Source: JAAYYM01 sp035271065 (GTDB taxonomy: Bacteria; Bacillota; Clostridia; Lachnospirales; Lachnospiraceae). Taken from it: a DNA stretch of 16,859 nt. This document shows, piece by piece, positions 1 to 8,280 of the stretch. The stretch covers positions 1 through 16,859 of the forward strand of contig DATESB010000061.1 in the NCBI GenBank assembly GCA_035271065.1, read 5' to 3'. The position numbers were made by a program, and so were the translations under genes. The notes beneath the pieces were generated by a model that worked only from the letters and a program-made list of their open reading frames with translations, did no database searches and had not been told where the DNA came from. How positions within the stretch are numbered: position 1 is the first letter of the stretch; every line of letters starts with the position of its first letter.

Positions 1-132
1 AAAATCGACCCCGATGAATATTCTGGATTTGCTTTCGGTGTCGGCTTAGAGCGTATCGCCCTCTTAAAGTATGAAATTGATGACATGCGCTTATTATACG
101 AAAACGACATTCGCTTTTTGAAACAATTCTAG
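1..132 (+). CDS. pheS: Phenylalanyl-tRNA synthetase alpha subunit, C-terminal end (5' truncated by the window)
   Basis: Only the last 43 codons are present, in frame 1, ending with TAG at 130-132. The visible peptide carries the class II aminoacyl-tRNA synthetase motif 3 (GFAFGVGLERIALLKY) followed by the usual PheS tail, DDMRLLYENDIRFLKQF. Motif 3 supplies the arginine that contacts ATP. PheS forms the catalytic part of the alpha2-beta2 enzyme that attaches phenylalanine to tRNA-Phe in the cytoplasm. It sits 19 bases before pheT in the same orientation, which is the standard pheST operon order. The ribosome site of pheT starts inside the pheS stop region. Any promoter or T-box leader would lie upstream of the window and cannot be judged. 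Confidence 0.93.
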   Translation, partial: KIDPDEYSGFAFGVGLERIALLKYEIDDMRLLYENDIRFLKQF

Positions 133-151
133 GAGAAAGGAAGGAAAAATC

Positions 152-2644
152 ATGAATACATCATTATCATGGATTAAAGCATATGTACCTGATTTAGATT
201 GCACACCACAGGAATACTTGGACGCAATGACCTTATCCGGTACAAAAGTAGAAACATTCGAGAGAATGGATAAAAATCTTGAGAAAATATATATCGGACA
301 AATTAAATCTATCGAAAAACACCCGGACGCAGATAAATTAATTGTATGCCAGGTGGATATGGGCAATGCAGTCACAAATGAAGACGGAAGTCATATCCTT
401 CAAATTGTGACAGGAGCAAATAATGTATCTGTAGGAGATAAGGTTCCTGTTGTTATCGATGGCGGAAAAGTGGCAGGAGGACATGACGGTGGTCCGCTTC
501 CGGAAGACGGAATTGAAATCAAGAACGGTAAATTACGTGGCGTGGAATCCTACGGCATGATGTGCTCCGTAGAAGAACTCGGAACTTCTCGCGAGATGTA
601 TCCGGAAGCACCGGAGGAAGGAATTTATATCTTCCCTGCAGATGCAGAAGTGGGTTCAGATGCGGTGGAAGCCATGGGACTTCGTGACACCGTATTTGAA
701 TATGAGATTACATCAAACAGAGTGGATTGTTACAGCGTGCTTGGCATTGCAAGAGAAGCAGCAGCAACATTTGACAAGCCGTTCCATGCACCTAAAGTAG
801 AAATCAAAGAAACCAATGAAAAGGTTGAAGATTATATTGCAGTAGAAGTAAAAGACCAAGATTTATGTTCCAGATACTGTGCAAGAGTATGTACCAATAT
901 CAAGATTGCACCATCACCAAAGTGGATGCAGAGAAGACTTGCTTCAGCAGGCATCAGACCGATTAACAACCTTGTTGACATTACAAACTATGTCATGCAG
1001 GAATATGGTCAGCCGATGCATGCATTTGATTTAGACACAATAGCAGGACATAAGATTATCGTAAAACGTGCAAAAGACGGCGAAGAATTCCAGACCTTAG
1101 ACGAGCAGGTCAGAACAATGGATTCAGAAATGCTGATGATATGTGATGCTGATAAATCAATCGGTATTGCAGGTATCATGGGTGGTGAGAATTCAAAAAT
1201 TACGGACAATGTGAAGACAGTGGTATTTGAATCCGCAACATTCAACGGAGCCAATATCAGAAAATCTGCAAAGAGACTCGGACTCAGAACAGATGCTTCC
1301 GGTATCTTTGAAAAAGGCCTTGATCCGAACAATGCGATTGATGCAGTCAACAGAGCTTGTCAGTTGATACAGGAACTTGGCTGTGGTGACGTAGTGAGTG
1401 GTGTTGTGGATGTGCATGGCGACCTTCCGACAAAACGCAGAATTACAATGAATGCAAACAGGATTAATGACTTACTCGGAACCGATATTTCCGAAAAAGA
1501 CATGATTGCAATCTTAGAAAAATTGGAACTAACCTATGACACTGTAACAGGAGATATCGTTGTGCCTACGTTCCGTCAGGACTTAGAGCAGTTGGCTGAT
1601 ATTGCAGAAGAGATAGCACGTTTCTATGGATATGATAAGATTCCGGCAACGCTGCCAAACGGTGAGGCAACCACAGGAAGACTTCCATTCAAATTAAGAA
1701 TAGAAGAGAAAGCAATGGATATTGCAGAATACTGTGGATTTTCACAGGGCATGTGCTATTCGTTTGAAAGTCCGAAGGTATTTGATAAGTTGATGCTTGC
1801 AGAGGATGACGCATTGCGCAATGCAATTGCGATTTCCAATCCGCTGGGTGAGGATTTCTCTATTATGAGAACCGTACCGCTAAATGGTATGATGACGTCG
1901 CTTGCTACAAACTATAACAGAAGAAATAAAGCAGTTAGCTTATACGAACTCGGCAATATTTATCTGCCGAAGCAGTTACCGCTCACAGAACTTCCGGATG
2001 AAAGAATGCAGTTTACTTTGGGATTCTACGGAGACGGAGATTTCTTTACCATGAAAGGCGTTGTGGAAGAGTTCTTTGAGTGTATCGGTATGATGAAGAA
2101 AGTGACTTACCAGCCACCGAAGGCTGATGCAAAAGATTTATTGGAAGAAGGTTCTCTGTTGTTCAGAAACCAGTATTCCTTCCTACATCCGGGACGTCAG
2201 GCAACCATCATTTATGATGGAAAATGTGTCGGATATCTGGGAGAGGTACATCCTGAGGTGTGTGCAAACTATGATATGAAGGCAAAGGCATATATTGCAG
2301 TGCTGGATATGCGCTCAGTAGAGCCGTTTACTACATTTGACAGAAAGTATGTCAGTGTTGCAAGATATCCGGCTGTGAACCGTGACATTAGTATGGTTGT
2401 GCCAAAAGAAATTCTGGTTGGTCAGATTGAAGCCATTATTGCACAGCGTGGCGGCAAGATATTAGAAGGTTATAAATTGTTTGATATCTACGAGGGCGAG
2501 CAGATTAAGCAGGGATTCAAATCAATTGCTTACTCTATTACCTTCCGTGACAGAGAACGTACATTGGAAGATAATGATGTTAATGCAGCGATGAAGAAGA
2601 TACTGAACGGTTTAGAAGGACTCGGAATTGAATTAAGACAATAA
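152..2644 (+). CDS. pheT: Phenylalanyl-tRNA synthetase beta subunit
   Basis: The product is 830 residues, slightly longer than many PheT proteins (about 800). It partners PheS in the alpha2-beta2 synthetase, recognises tRNA-Phe and edits mischarged Tyr-tRNA. Domains in order: an EMAP-like tRNA-binding OB fold at about 40-160 (HPDADKL at 57-63), the PheT motif EITSNRVDCYSVLGIARE at 185-202, the B3/B4 editing domain at about 225-400 (RPINNLVDITNYVM and EYGQPMHAFD near 269-293), the B5 domain at about 425-498, a catalytic-like core to about 700, and the FDX-ACB anticodon-binding domain at about 735-830. The ATG at 152 follows AGGAGAAAGGAAGG at a suitable distance. The stop overlaps the ribosome site of queA, so the two are probably cotranscribed and translationally coupled. 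Confidence 0.97.
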   Translation: MNTSLSWIKAYVPDLDCTPQEYLDAMTLSGTKVETFERMDKNLEKIYIGQIKSIEKHPDADKLIVCQVDMGNAVTNEDGSHILQIVTGANNVSVGDKVPVVIDGGKVAGGHDGGPLPEDGIEIKNGKLRGVESYGMMCSVEELGTSREMYPEAPEEGIYIFPADAEVGSDAVEAMGLRDTVFEYEITSNRVDCYSVLGIAREAAATFDKPFHAPKVEIKETNEKVEDYIAVEVKDQDLCSRYCARVCTNIKIAPSPKWMQRRLASAGIRPINNLVDITNYVMQEYGQPMHAFDLDTIAGHKIIVKRAKDGEEFQTLDEQVRTMDSEMLMICDADKSIGIAGIMGGENSKITDNVKTVVFESATFNGANIRKSAKRLGLRTDASGIFEKGLDPNNAIDAVNRACQLIQELGCGDVVSGVVDVHGDLPTKRRITMNANRINDLLGTDISEKDMIAILEKLELTYDTVTGDIVVPTFRQDLEQLADIAEEIARFYGYDKIPATLPNGEATTGRLPFKLRIEEKAMDIAEYCGFSQGMCYSFESPKVFDKLMLAEDDALRNAIAISNPLGEDFSIMRTVPLNGMMTSLATNYNRRNKAVSLYELGNIYLPKQLPLTELPDERMQFTLGFYGDGDFFTMKGVVEEFFECIGMMKKVTYQPPKADAKDLLEEGSLLFRNQYSFLHPGRQATIIYDGKCVGYLGEVHPEVCANYDMKAKAYIAVLDMRSVEPFTTFDRKYVSVARYPAVNRDISMVVPKEILVGQIEAIIAQRGGKILEGYKLFDIYEGEQIKQGFKSIAYSITFRDRERTLEDNDVNAAMKKILNGLEGLGIELRQ

Positions 2645-2655
2645 GGAATTAGCAA

Positions 2656-3687
2656 ATGAAAACAAGTGATTTTTATTATGATTTGCCACAAGAACTAATA
2701 GCGCAGGACCCACTCACAGACAGAGCGGGTTCTCGTTTGCTTGTATTAAATAAGAACACCGGAGCCTATGAGCATCATATGTTTAGAGATATCAAGCAGT
2801 ATCTGAATCCGGGAGATTGTTTGGTGCTAAACAATACAAAGGTTATTCCGGCAAGACTACTTGGCGTAAAGGAAGATACAGGTGCAGGGGTAGAGGTGTT
2901 GTTACTTAAAAGAAAAGAGAATGATATCTGGGAAACGCTTGTGAAACCGGGTAAGAAGATGAGACCGAGGGCAAAACTTTCATTTGGTGACGGACTGCTC
3001 AGGGCAGAAGTTTTGGAGGTTGTGGACGAAGGAAACAGATTGATTCAATTTCATTATGAAGGTATTTTTGAAGAGGTGCTCGATCAACTTGGCGAGATGC
3101 CGCTTCCACCTTATATAACCCATAAATTGCAGGACAAGAATCGTTATCAGACCGTGTATGCAAAGTACGAAGGTTCAGCAGCGGCCCCGACGGCAGGTTT
3201 GCACTTTACAGAAGAATTATTGCATGAATTGGAAGACATGGGCGTGAAATTGGCGTATGTGACATTGCATGTCGGGCTTGGTACATTTCGTCCGGTGAAG
3301 GTGGATGATGTGACTAAGCATCATATGCATACGGAATACTACGAAGTGCCGCAAGAGACGGCAGATATTGTGAATCAGACGAAAAAAGACGGAAAACGAA
3401 TCGTTTCGGTTGGAACGACAAGTTGCCGTACGCTGGAATCGGCAACAAATGAAGACGGGATTTTGGAAGCAAAGAGCGGAGATACGGATATTTTTATTTA
3501 TCCGGGGTATCATTTTAAGATGATAGATGCGTTGATTACCAATTTTCATTTACCAGAATCCACATTATTGATGCTTGTATCGGCACTTGCCGGCAAAGAA
3601 AATATCATGCAGGCATATGAAGAAGCAGTACGCGAAAAATACAGATTCTTTTCCTTCGGCGACGCGATGTTCATAGTTGACAATTGA
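2656..3687 (+). CDS. queA: S-adenosylmethionine:tRNA ribosyltransferase-isomerase (queuosine synthesis)
   Basis: The product is 343 residues, the family's normal length. QueA transfers and isomerises the ribosyl group of S-adenosylmethionine onto 7-aminomethyl-7-deazaguanine in the wobble position of GUN tRNAs, giving epoxyqueuosine. Family motifs are clear: the N-terminal DFYYDLPQELIAQDP, CLVLNNTKVIPARL, GSAAAPTAGLHFT, LHVGLGTFRPV, VGTTSCRTLES and LITNFHLPESTLLMLVSALAG near the C terminus. It starts 11 bases after the pheT stop. Its ribosome site (TAAGGA) overlaps that stop, so it is read as part of the pheS-pheT-queA transcript. Tgt and other queuosine genes are not in the window. The last codons also contain the -35 box of the next gene's promoter. 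Third codon positions are notably G-rich. Confidence 0.96.
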   Translation: MKTSDFYYDLPQELIAQDPLTDRAGSRLLVLNKNTGAYEHHMFRDIKQYLNPGDCLVLNNTKVIPARLLGVKEDTGAGVEVLLLKRKENDIWETLVKPGKKMRPRAKLSFGDGLLRAEVLEVVDEGNRLIQFHYEGIFEEVLDQLGEMPLPPYITHKLQDKNRYQTVYAKYEGSAAAPTAGLHFTEELLHELEDMGVKLAYVTLHVGLGTFRPVKVDDVTKHHMHTEYYEVPQETADIVNQTKKDGKRIVSVGTTSCRTLESATNEDGILEAKSGDTDIFIYPGYHFKMIDALITNFHLPESTLLMLVSALAGKENIMQAYEEAVREKYRFFSFGDAMFIVDN

Positions 3688-3706
3688 CCGAAAAGTATTA
3701 TATTAT
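3677..3706 (+). promoter_or_regulatory. Sigma-A-type promoter for the PilZ gene, inside the queA 3' end
   Basis: A perfect -35 box TTGACA at 3677-3682 is followed, after 18 bases, by TATTAT at 3701-3706 (5 of 6 matches to TATAAT). The -35 box overlaps the last codons of queA. Transcription would begin near 3713, giving a leader of about 38 bases before the PilZ ribosome site. This would let the PilZ gene be expressed separately from the tRNA genes upstream. Seen in sequence; activity is inferred. Confidence 0.65.
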
Positions 3707-3750
3707 GATTGATAGAGTATGTACGTTTTCAACAAGTGAAAGGGGCTACT

Positions 3751-4098
3751 ATGGAGCAGGAAAAGAGAAGATACAGAAGATTGGATTTGGACGCGACATT
3801 GATTATGAAGCGCTTAGATGGCGACAAGCAGGATAAGGTAAAGGTTGATGTAGTAGATTTATCTAAGTCCGGTATTGGCTTCAAGTGCTCTGAGACACTC
3901 GAGATTAACGCAGTATATCAGGCAGAGTTGACACTTTGGACAAAGGAGATTGTTCATACCTTTGTCAATATTACCCGTATCAGTGGGGCGGGACAGGACA
4001 AGATATACGGAGCCACCTTTGTGGGAATGCCGGAATCAGATGCCTGCAAGATTAGTATCTATGAGATGTTCGATGATGCTGAACACGGCAATTTATAA
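3751..4098 (+). CDS. Small single-domain PilZ protein, predicted c-di-GMP receptor
   Basis: The predicted product is 115 residues and consists of little more than one PilZ domain. Both halves of the c-di-GMP binding signature are visible: an RxxxR element in the N-terminal KRRYRRL (residues about 5-11) and DxSxxG in VDLSKSGIGFKC (about 40-51). PilZ proteins bind the second messenger c-di-GMP and then act on motility, pili or surface polysaccharide machinery; the partner here is not known. I chose ATG 3751 because GAAAGGGG lies just upstream at good spacing. The reading frame could be extended to a TTG at 3709, but that would overlap the promoter region and has no ribosome site. The gene has its own promoter and a terminator directly behind it, so it looks monocistronic. 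A pilT gene lies 1.7 kb downstream and is a plausible functional link, but not a proven one. Confidence 0.85.
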   Translation: MEQEKRRYRRLDLDATLIMKRLDGDKQDKVKVDVVDLSKSGIGFKCSETLEINAVYQAELTLWTKEIVHTFVNITRISGAGQDKIYGATFVGMPESDACKISIYEMFDDAEHGNL

Positions 4099-4105
4099 AT
4101 AATAA

Positions 4106-4130
4106 GAAGAGGGGCGCACAGCCCCTTTTT
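4106..4130 (+). terminator. Rho-independent terminator after the PilZ gene
   Basis: A compact GC stem GGGGC (4111-4115) and GCCCC (4121-4125) encloses the loop GCACA and is followed by five T. The A-rich bases before the stem can pair with the T run and lengthen it. It ends only 24 bases before the gpmI start codon, so it may act as an attenuator for gpmI as well as an end point for the PilZ transcript. Confidence 0.75.
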
Positions 4131-4154
4131 GTTGAGAAAAGGAAGGAAATAAAA

Positions 4155-5699
4155 ATGAGTAAAAAACCAACAGTATTAATGATTCTTGACGGATACGGAT
4201 TAAATTCGCATCATGACGGCAATGCGGTGTACGAAGCTAAAACACCGGTTATGGACAAGTTAATGAAGGAGTGTCCCTTCGTAGAAGGACAGGCAAGCGG
4301 TATGGCAGTCGGACTTCCTGACGGACAGATGGGTAATTCTGAAGTCGGACATTTGAACATGGGTGCCGGACGTATTGTATATCAGGAACTCACCAGAATT
4401 ACAAAAGAAATTCAGGATGGAACATTCTTTGAAAATAAAGCGTTGCTTGATGCAGTAAATAACTGCAAGAAGAATGACTCAGCACTGCATATGTTTGGCT
4501 TGGTTTCAGACGGCGGTGTTCATAGTCACAATACCCATATCTATGGGCTGCTTGAATTAGCGAAAAGGAACGGATTGAAAAAGGTATATGTGCATTGCTT
4601 CCTTGACGGACGCGATACACCACCTTCTTCAGGTAAAGAATATGTAGAGCAGTTAGAAGCGAAAATGCAGGAACTTGGTGTCGGTAAAGTTGCATCTGTA
4701 ATGGGACGTTATTATGCAATGGACAGAGATAATAACTATGACAGAGTGAAGTTTGCATATGATGCGCTGACCAAGGGAATTGGTGAGAAAGCAGCGTCAG
4801 GACCTGCGGGTATTCAGGCTTCTTATGACAAAGATGAAACAGACGAATTTGTGAAACCGACCGTAGTAGTGGAAGGTGACAAGCCGGTTGCTCTTATTTC
4901 CGATAACGATTCTGTGATTTTCTTTAATTTCAGACCGGACAGAGCAAGAGAGATTACCAGAGCATTCTGTGATGATGATTTTAAGGGCTTTGACCGTGGC
5001 GCAAGATTACAGTTGACCTTTGTATGCTTCTCAGATTATGATCCGACCATTCAAAATAAAGAAGTGGCATTTGAGAAGATATCTGTGAACAATACATTCG
5101 GTGAATGGCTTGCGGCTAATCATATGACTCAGGCCAGAATTGCTGAAACTGAGAAGTATGCGCATGTTACATTCTTCTTTAACGGCGGTGTGGAAACTCC
5201 GAATGAGGGTGAAGACAGAATTCTTGTTAATTCTCCGAAGGAAGTTGCAACCTATGATTTGAAGCCGGAAATGAGTGCGTATGAAGTATGCGACAAGCTG
5301 GTTACAGCAATTAAATCAGACAAATATGATGTGATTATCATTAACTTTGCTAATCCCGATATGGTTGGACATACCGGCGTGGAGAGTGCTGCAATTAAGG
5401 CTGTTGAAGCAGTTGATGAGTGCGTCGGCAAAGCAGTTGAGGCCATCAAATCAGTAGATGGTGTGATGTTTATCTGTGCTGACCATGGTAATGCAGAGCA
5501 GTTGGTTGATTACGAAACAGGTGAACCGTTTACTGCACATACAACTAATCCGGTACCGTTTGTATTGGTAAATTATGATAGCGCGTATACGTTACGCGAT
5601 GGTGGTTGCTTGGCAGACATCGTTCCGACACTCATTGAGATTATGGGTAAGGAACAGCCAAAAGAAATGACAGGAAAGTCTTTGCTGATTAAAAAATAA
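4155..5699 (+). CDS. gpmI: 2,3-bisphosphoglycerate-independent phosphoglycerate mutase
   Basis: The product is 514 residues, normal for the cofactor-independent, manganese-dependent enzyme that interconverts 3-phosphoglycerate and 2-phosphoglycerate in glycolysis and gluconeogenesis. Alkaline-phosphatase-superfamily features are present: metal ligand Asp12 in LDGYG, the phosphorylated serine Ser62 in GNSEVGH, His123 in SDGGVHSH, and Arg153/Asp154 in LDGRDTPP. Further along are RPDRAREITRAF, NFANPDMVGHTG, CADHGNAE and AHTTNPVPF, which carry the remaining metal and substrate ligands. Residue numbers 12, 62 and 123 agree with the well-studied Geobacillus enzyme. The start follows AAGGAAGG at 4139-4146. 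A terminator lies just ahead and no promoter fits in the 24-base gap, so expression must come from read-through or from a promoter inside the PilZ gene. The next glycolytic enzyme, enolase, is encoded two genes downstream. Confidence 0.97.
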   Translation: MSKKPTVLMILDGYGLNSHHDGNAVYEAKTPVMDKLMKECPFVEGQASGMAVGLPDGQMGNSEVGHLNMGAGRIVYQELTRITKEIQDGTFFENKALLDAVNNCKKNDSALHMFGLVSDGGVHSHNTHIYGLLELAKRNGLKKVYVHCFLDGRDTPPSSGKEYVEQLEAKMQELGVGKVASVMGRYYAMDRDNNYDRVKFAYDALTKGIGEKAASGPAGIQASYDKDETDEFVKPTVVVEGDKPVALISDNDSVIFFNFRPDRAREITRAFCDDDFKGFDRGARLQLTFVCFSDYDPTIQNKEVAFEKISVNNTFGEWLAANHMTQARIAETEKYAHVTFFFNGGVETPNEGEDRILVNSPKEVATYDLKPEMSAYEVCDKLVTAIKSDKYDVIIINFANPDMVGHTGVESAAIKAVEAVDECVGKAVEAIKSVDGVMFICADHGNAEQLVDYETGEPFTAHTTNPVPFVLVNYDSAYTLRDGGCLADIVPTLIEIMGKEQPKEMTGKSLLIKK

Positions 5700-5729
5700 A
5701 ATCATAAAGACGGAAACAAAACCTAAACC

Positions 5730-5758
5730 TTGTCATTTTATGGAACATATGATAGGAT
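5730..5758 (+). promoter_or_regulatory. Possible promoter for pilT
   Basis: TTGTCA at 5730-5735 (5 of 6 matches) is followed after 17 bases by TAGGAT at 5753-5758 (4 of 6). It would start transcription near 5765, about 28 bases before the pilT start codon I favour. TATGAT and GATAAT nearby are better -10 matches but have wrong spacing. No terminator is visible between gpmI and this site, so pilT may instead be read from the gpmI transcript. Confidence 0.3.
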
Positions 5759-5792
5759 AATTAAGGCGCAAGAAACTTATGGGAGAGGGAAA

Positions 5793-6848
5793 ATGGACGT
5801 TAAAGAATTATTTAGAATGGCAAGAGCAAAAGGGTGTTCCGACTTGCATATTACGGCAGGCACTTCTTTGGCAATCAGACGCTATGGTGAATTGATTGTG
5901 TTGGAGGATGAGGATGATTACATTCCGACCATTCAGGAATCAGAAGACATGATATTATCATTACTGACACCGGAACAGCGAGAACTTGTTCTAAAAGGTC
6001 AGGATTTGGATGTTGGTAGCATGTTGGAAGACGGTTCTCGAATCAGAGCCAATATCTATCATCAGAGAAATAATTTAGCTGCAAGTATTCGTCTGCTGGA
6101 AGGTGTTATTCCCACAATTGAGGAGTTGGGTTTGCCGCTTACCATACAGAAACTGGCAGAGATGCCAAGAGGACTTGTATTGATAACAGGACCAACAGGG
6201 TGTGGAAAGAGTACGACACTTGCGTCTATGTTAGAGCATATCAATCACACGCAGAACAGACATATTCTGACGATTGAAGATCCGATTGAGTATATTTATA
6301 AGCATGATAAAGCAATGATCCATCAGAGAGAAGTTGGCAAGGATGTTGCTGAATTTGCAACAGCACTTCGTTCAGCATTGCGTGAAGATCCGGATGTAAT
6401 CATGGTTGGAGAAATGAGAGATTTTGAGACAATCAGTGCAGCCATTACAGCGGCTGAGACCGGACATTTGGTACTTGCAACTTTGCATACCACCAGTGCG
6501 GCACAGACGATTGAACGTATTATTGACGGCTGTCCGATTGATGCACAAAATCAAATTAGGCTGCAGCTTGCCAATGTATTGATTGGTGTTATCACACAGC
6601 AGTTGATTAAACGTACTGACAAAGAAGGACGGATTGCTGCAACTGAGGTTTTATTGAATAATAATGCTGTATCTAATCTGATACGTGAAAATAAGGCATT
6701 TCAGATTCAAAGTACCATTCAGTCAAATATTGCGCAGGGTATGCACAGCCTGAATCACGATTTAATCAGGTTGATACGAGAAGGCAAGATTACGAAGGAG
6801 ATGGCAATCATGTATTCTCCGATACCGACAGAGTTAAGCAAGATATAA
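5793..6848 (+). CDS. pilT: PilT-family type IV pilus retraction ATPase
   Basis: The product from ATG 5793 is 351 residues, the usual PilT length. PilT is a hexameric cytoplasmic ATPase that depolymerises type IV pili and drives twitching. In order: the N-terminal motif CSDLHITAGTSLAIRRYGEL (15-34), Walker A GPTGCGKS (133-140), the Asp box around IEDPIEY (161-167), Walker B DPDVIMVGEMRD (199-210), the His box GHLVLATLHTTSA (224-236), and LIRENK (297-302), matching the AIRE motif that marks retraction ATPases rather than the assembly ATPase PilB. ATG 5793 follows GGGAGAGGG directly; the frame is open to a TTG at 5730, but that extension adds nothing conserved and coincides with a candidate promoter. 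No pilin, PilB, PilC or PilM-O genes are in the window, so this is an orphan pilT. It ends in a strong terminator. Confidence 0.93.
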   Translation: MDVKELFRMARAKGCSDLHITAGTSLAIRRYGELIVLEDEDDYIPTIQESEDMILSLLTPEQRELVLKGQDLDVGSMLEDGSRIRANIYHQRNNLAASIRLLEGVIPTIEELGLPLTIQKLAEMPRGLVLITGPTGCGKSTTLASMLEHINHTQNRHILTIEDPIEYIYKHDKAMIHQREVGKDVAEFATALRSALREDPDVIMVGEMRDFETISAAITAAETGHLVLATLHTTSAAQTIERIIDGCPIDAQNQIRLQLANVLIGVITQQLIKRTDKEGRIAATEVLLNNNAVSNLIRENKAFQIQSTIQSNIAQGMHSLNHDLIRLIREGKITKEMAIMYSPIPTELSKI

Positions 6849-6862
6849 TTTTAGATACAAAG

Positions 6863-6894
6863 AGGATGCAGAAGAAATTCTGTATCCTTTTTTT
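6863..6894 (+). terminator. Strong Rho-independent terminator after pilT
   Basis: An 11-base-pair stem, AGGATGCAGAA (6863-6873) with TTCTGTATCCT (6878-6888) and one G-T wobble, closes a GAAA loop and runs into seven T (6888-6894). It separates pilT from eno. Confidence 0.92.
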
Positions 6895-6899
6895 CATAT

Positions 6900-6928
6900 C
6901 TGTCAATACTGTATATGGTACTTAAAAT
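6900..6928 (+). promoter_or_regulatory. Promoter of eno
   Basis: CTGTCA at 6900-6905 (4 of 6) and TAAAAT at 6923-6928 (5 of 6) are spaced by 17 bases, just after the pilT terminator. Transcription would begin near 6935, leaving a leader of about 24 bases. The ribosome site AAGGAG is at 6942-6947. Position between a terminator and a start codon makes a promoter necessary here, which supports the call. Confidence 0.6.
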
Positions 6929-6958
6929 GCACATAGAACGTAAGGAGACAGAGCAGAT

Positions 6959-8260
6959 ATGAAATTAATCATTACAGATGTATATGCAAGAGAGATATTG
7001 GATTCCAGAGGAAATCCAACGGTAGAAGCTGAGGTAGAGGTTGCGCCATTGAGTGGGCAAGTTGTTCATGGAGAGTGTGAAGGAACCCCACTTGTGGGAA
7101 GGTCATTTAGAGGATGTGCAGCGGTTCCGTCAGGAGCATCCACGGGAAGATTTGAGGCGGTGGAACTACGAGACGGAGAGGAACGGTATTTTGGACTTGG
7201 TGTTCAAAATGCAGTGGAACATGCCAATACAAAATTGAGAAAAAGTCTGGTTGGACAAGATGCGTTTCATCAACGAAGAATCGATGAAATTATGCTGCGT
7301 GAGGACGGAACAGATAACAAAGGCAATATAGGTGCCAATGCCATATTGGCAGTGTCCATGGCAGTTGCACGCGCGGCTTCTGAGGCGCTGCAGTTACCAT
7401 TGTACCGTTATTTGGGAGGAAGCAATGCCTATCAACTTCCAACTCCGATGATGAACATTTTGAATGGCGGAAAGCATGCGGCAAATACCGTTGATTTTCA
7501 GGAATTTATGATTATGCCGGTATCAGCATGCTGCTTTAAGGAAGGACTTCGTATCTGTGCAGAAATTTATCACAACCTGAAGAAATTGCTAAATGAAAGC
7601 GGTCTTTCTACAGCAGTTGGAGACGAAGGCGGCTTTGCACCGGACTTACCGGATGCGTTTGCAGTACTTGATTTTATCGTAAAGGCAGGAGAAGCAGCCG
7701 GTTACAAAATGGGAGAAGACATTCAGATTGCGTTGGATGTGGCGGCATCAGAATTATATAATGAAGAAGACGGAATGTATCATTTTCCGGGAGAAGAAGT
7801 GGTACGCGATACTTCTGAAATGATTGCTTATTATGAGGATTTGTTGGAAAAATATCCGATACGTTCCATAGAGGACGGACTTGCAGAGGATGATTGGGAC
7901 GGTTGGGCGGAAATGACCAAGCGCATCGGAAATAAAACGCAACTGGTCGGAGATGATTTGTTTGTCACCAATCCGAAGAGGCTGGAAGCAGGTATTAAAT
8001 TGGATGTAGCCAATGCAATTTTAGTGAAGGTAAATCAGATTGGAACAGTGACAGAAGCAATGGATGCAATTGAAATGGCACAAAAAGCAGGATACAAAAC
8101 TGTAATTTCACATCGTTCCGGTGAGACGGAGGATACTTTTATTGCAGACCTTTCGGTAGCGGTCAATGCCGGACAAATCAAAACAGGCGCTCCGTGTCGT
8201 TCGGAAAGAGTGGCAAAATACAACCGCTTACTTCGTATTGAAGAAGCGGTGTCATCATAA
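6959..8260 (+). CDS. eno: Enolase (phosphopyruvate hydratase) with an N-terminal hairpin insertion
   Basis: The product is 433 residues. Enolase dehydrates 2-phosphoglycerate to phosphoenolpyruvate. Catalytic residues are all present: Glu182 (VDFQEFM), Glu223 (GDEGG), metal ligands Asp260 (IALDVAA), Glu305 (SIEDGLAEDDW) and Asp332/333 (VGDDLFVTNP), the base Lys357 (LVKVNQIG), His385 and Ser387 (SHRSGETED) and Lys408 (GQIKTGAP). The mobile substrate loop SGASTG sits at 58-63, about 18 residues later than in typical enolases, because residues about 30-53 form an extra segment between the first strand (NPTVEAEV) and that loop. It includes Cys40 and Cys53. Start ATG 6959 follows AAGGAG. It should be an active enolase; whether another eno copy exists in the genome cannot be known here. 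It converges on aroA with 20 bases between stops. Confidence 0.95.
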   Translation: MKLIITDVYAREILDSRGNPTVEAEVEVAPLSGQVVHGECEGTPLVGRSFRGCAAVPSGASTGRFEAVELRDGEERYFGLGVQNAVEHANTKLRKSLVGQDAFHQRRIDEIMLREDGTDNKGNIGANAILAVSMAVARAASEALQLPLYRYLGGSNAYQLPTPMMNILNGGKHAANTVDFQEFMIMPVSACCFKEGLRICAEIYHNLKKLLNESGLSTAVGDEGGFAPDLPDAFAVLDFIVKAGEAAGYKMGEDIQIALDVAASELYNEEDGMYHFPGEEVVRDTSEMIAYYEDLLEKYPIRSIEDGLAEDDWDGWAEMTKRIGNKTQLVGDDLFVTNPKRLEAGIKLDVANAILVKVNQIGTVTEAMDAIEMAQKAGYKTVISHRSGETEDTFIADLSVAVNAGQIKTGAPCRSERVAKYNRLLRIEEAVSS

Positions 8261-8280
8261 CTGTTTTATAGGATTAAAGT

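Noticed and set aside
3709..3750. Upstream TTG start that would lengthen the PilZ protein by 14 residues
   Set aside because: No ribosome site precedes it, it falls at the -10 box and start point of a good promoter, and ATG 3751 has GAAAGGGG at proper distance.
5730..5792. Upstream TTG start that would add 21 residues to PilT
   Set aside because: The added residues match nothing in the family, whereas ATG 5793 begins the protein at the usual PilT N terminus behind GGGAGAGGG.
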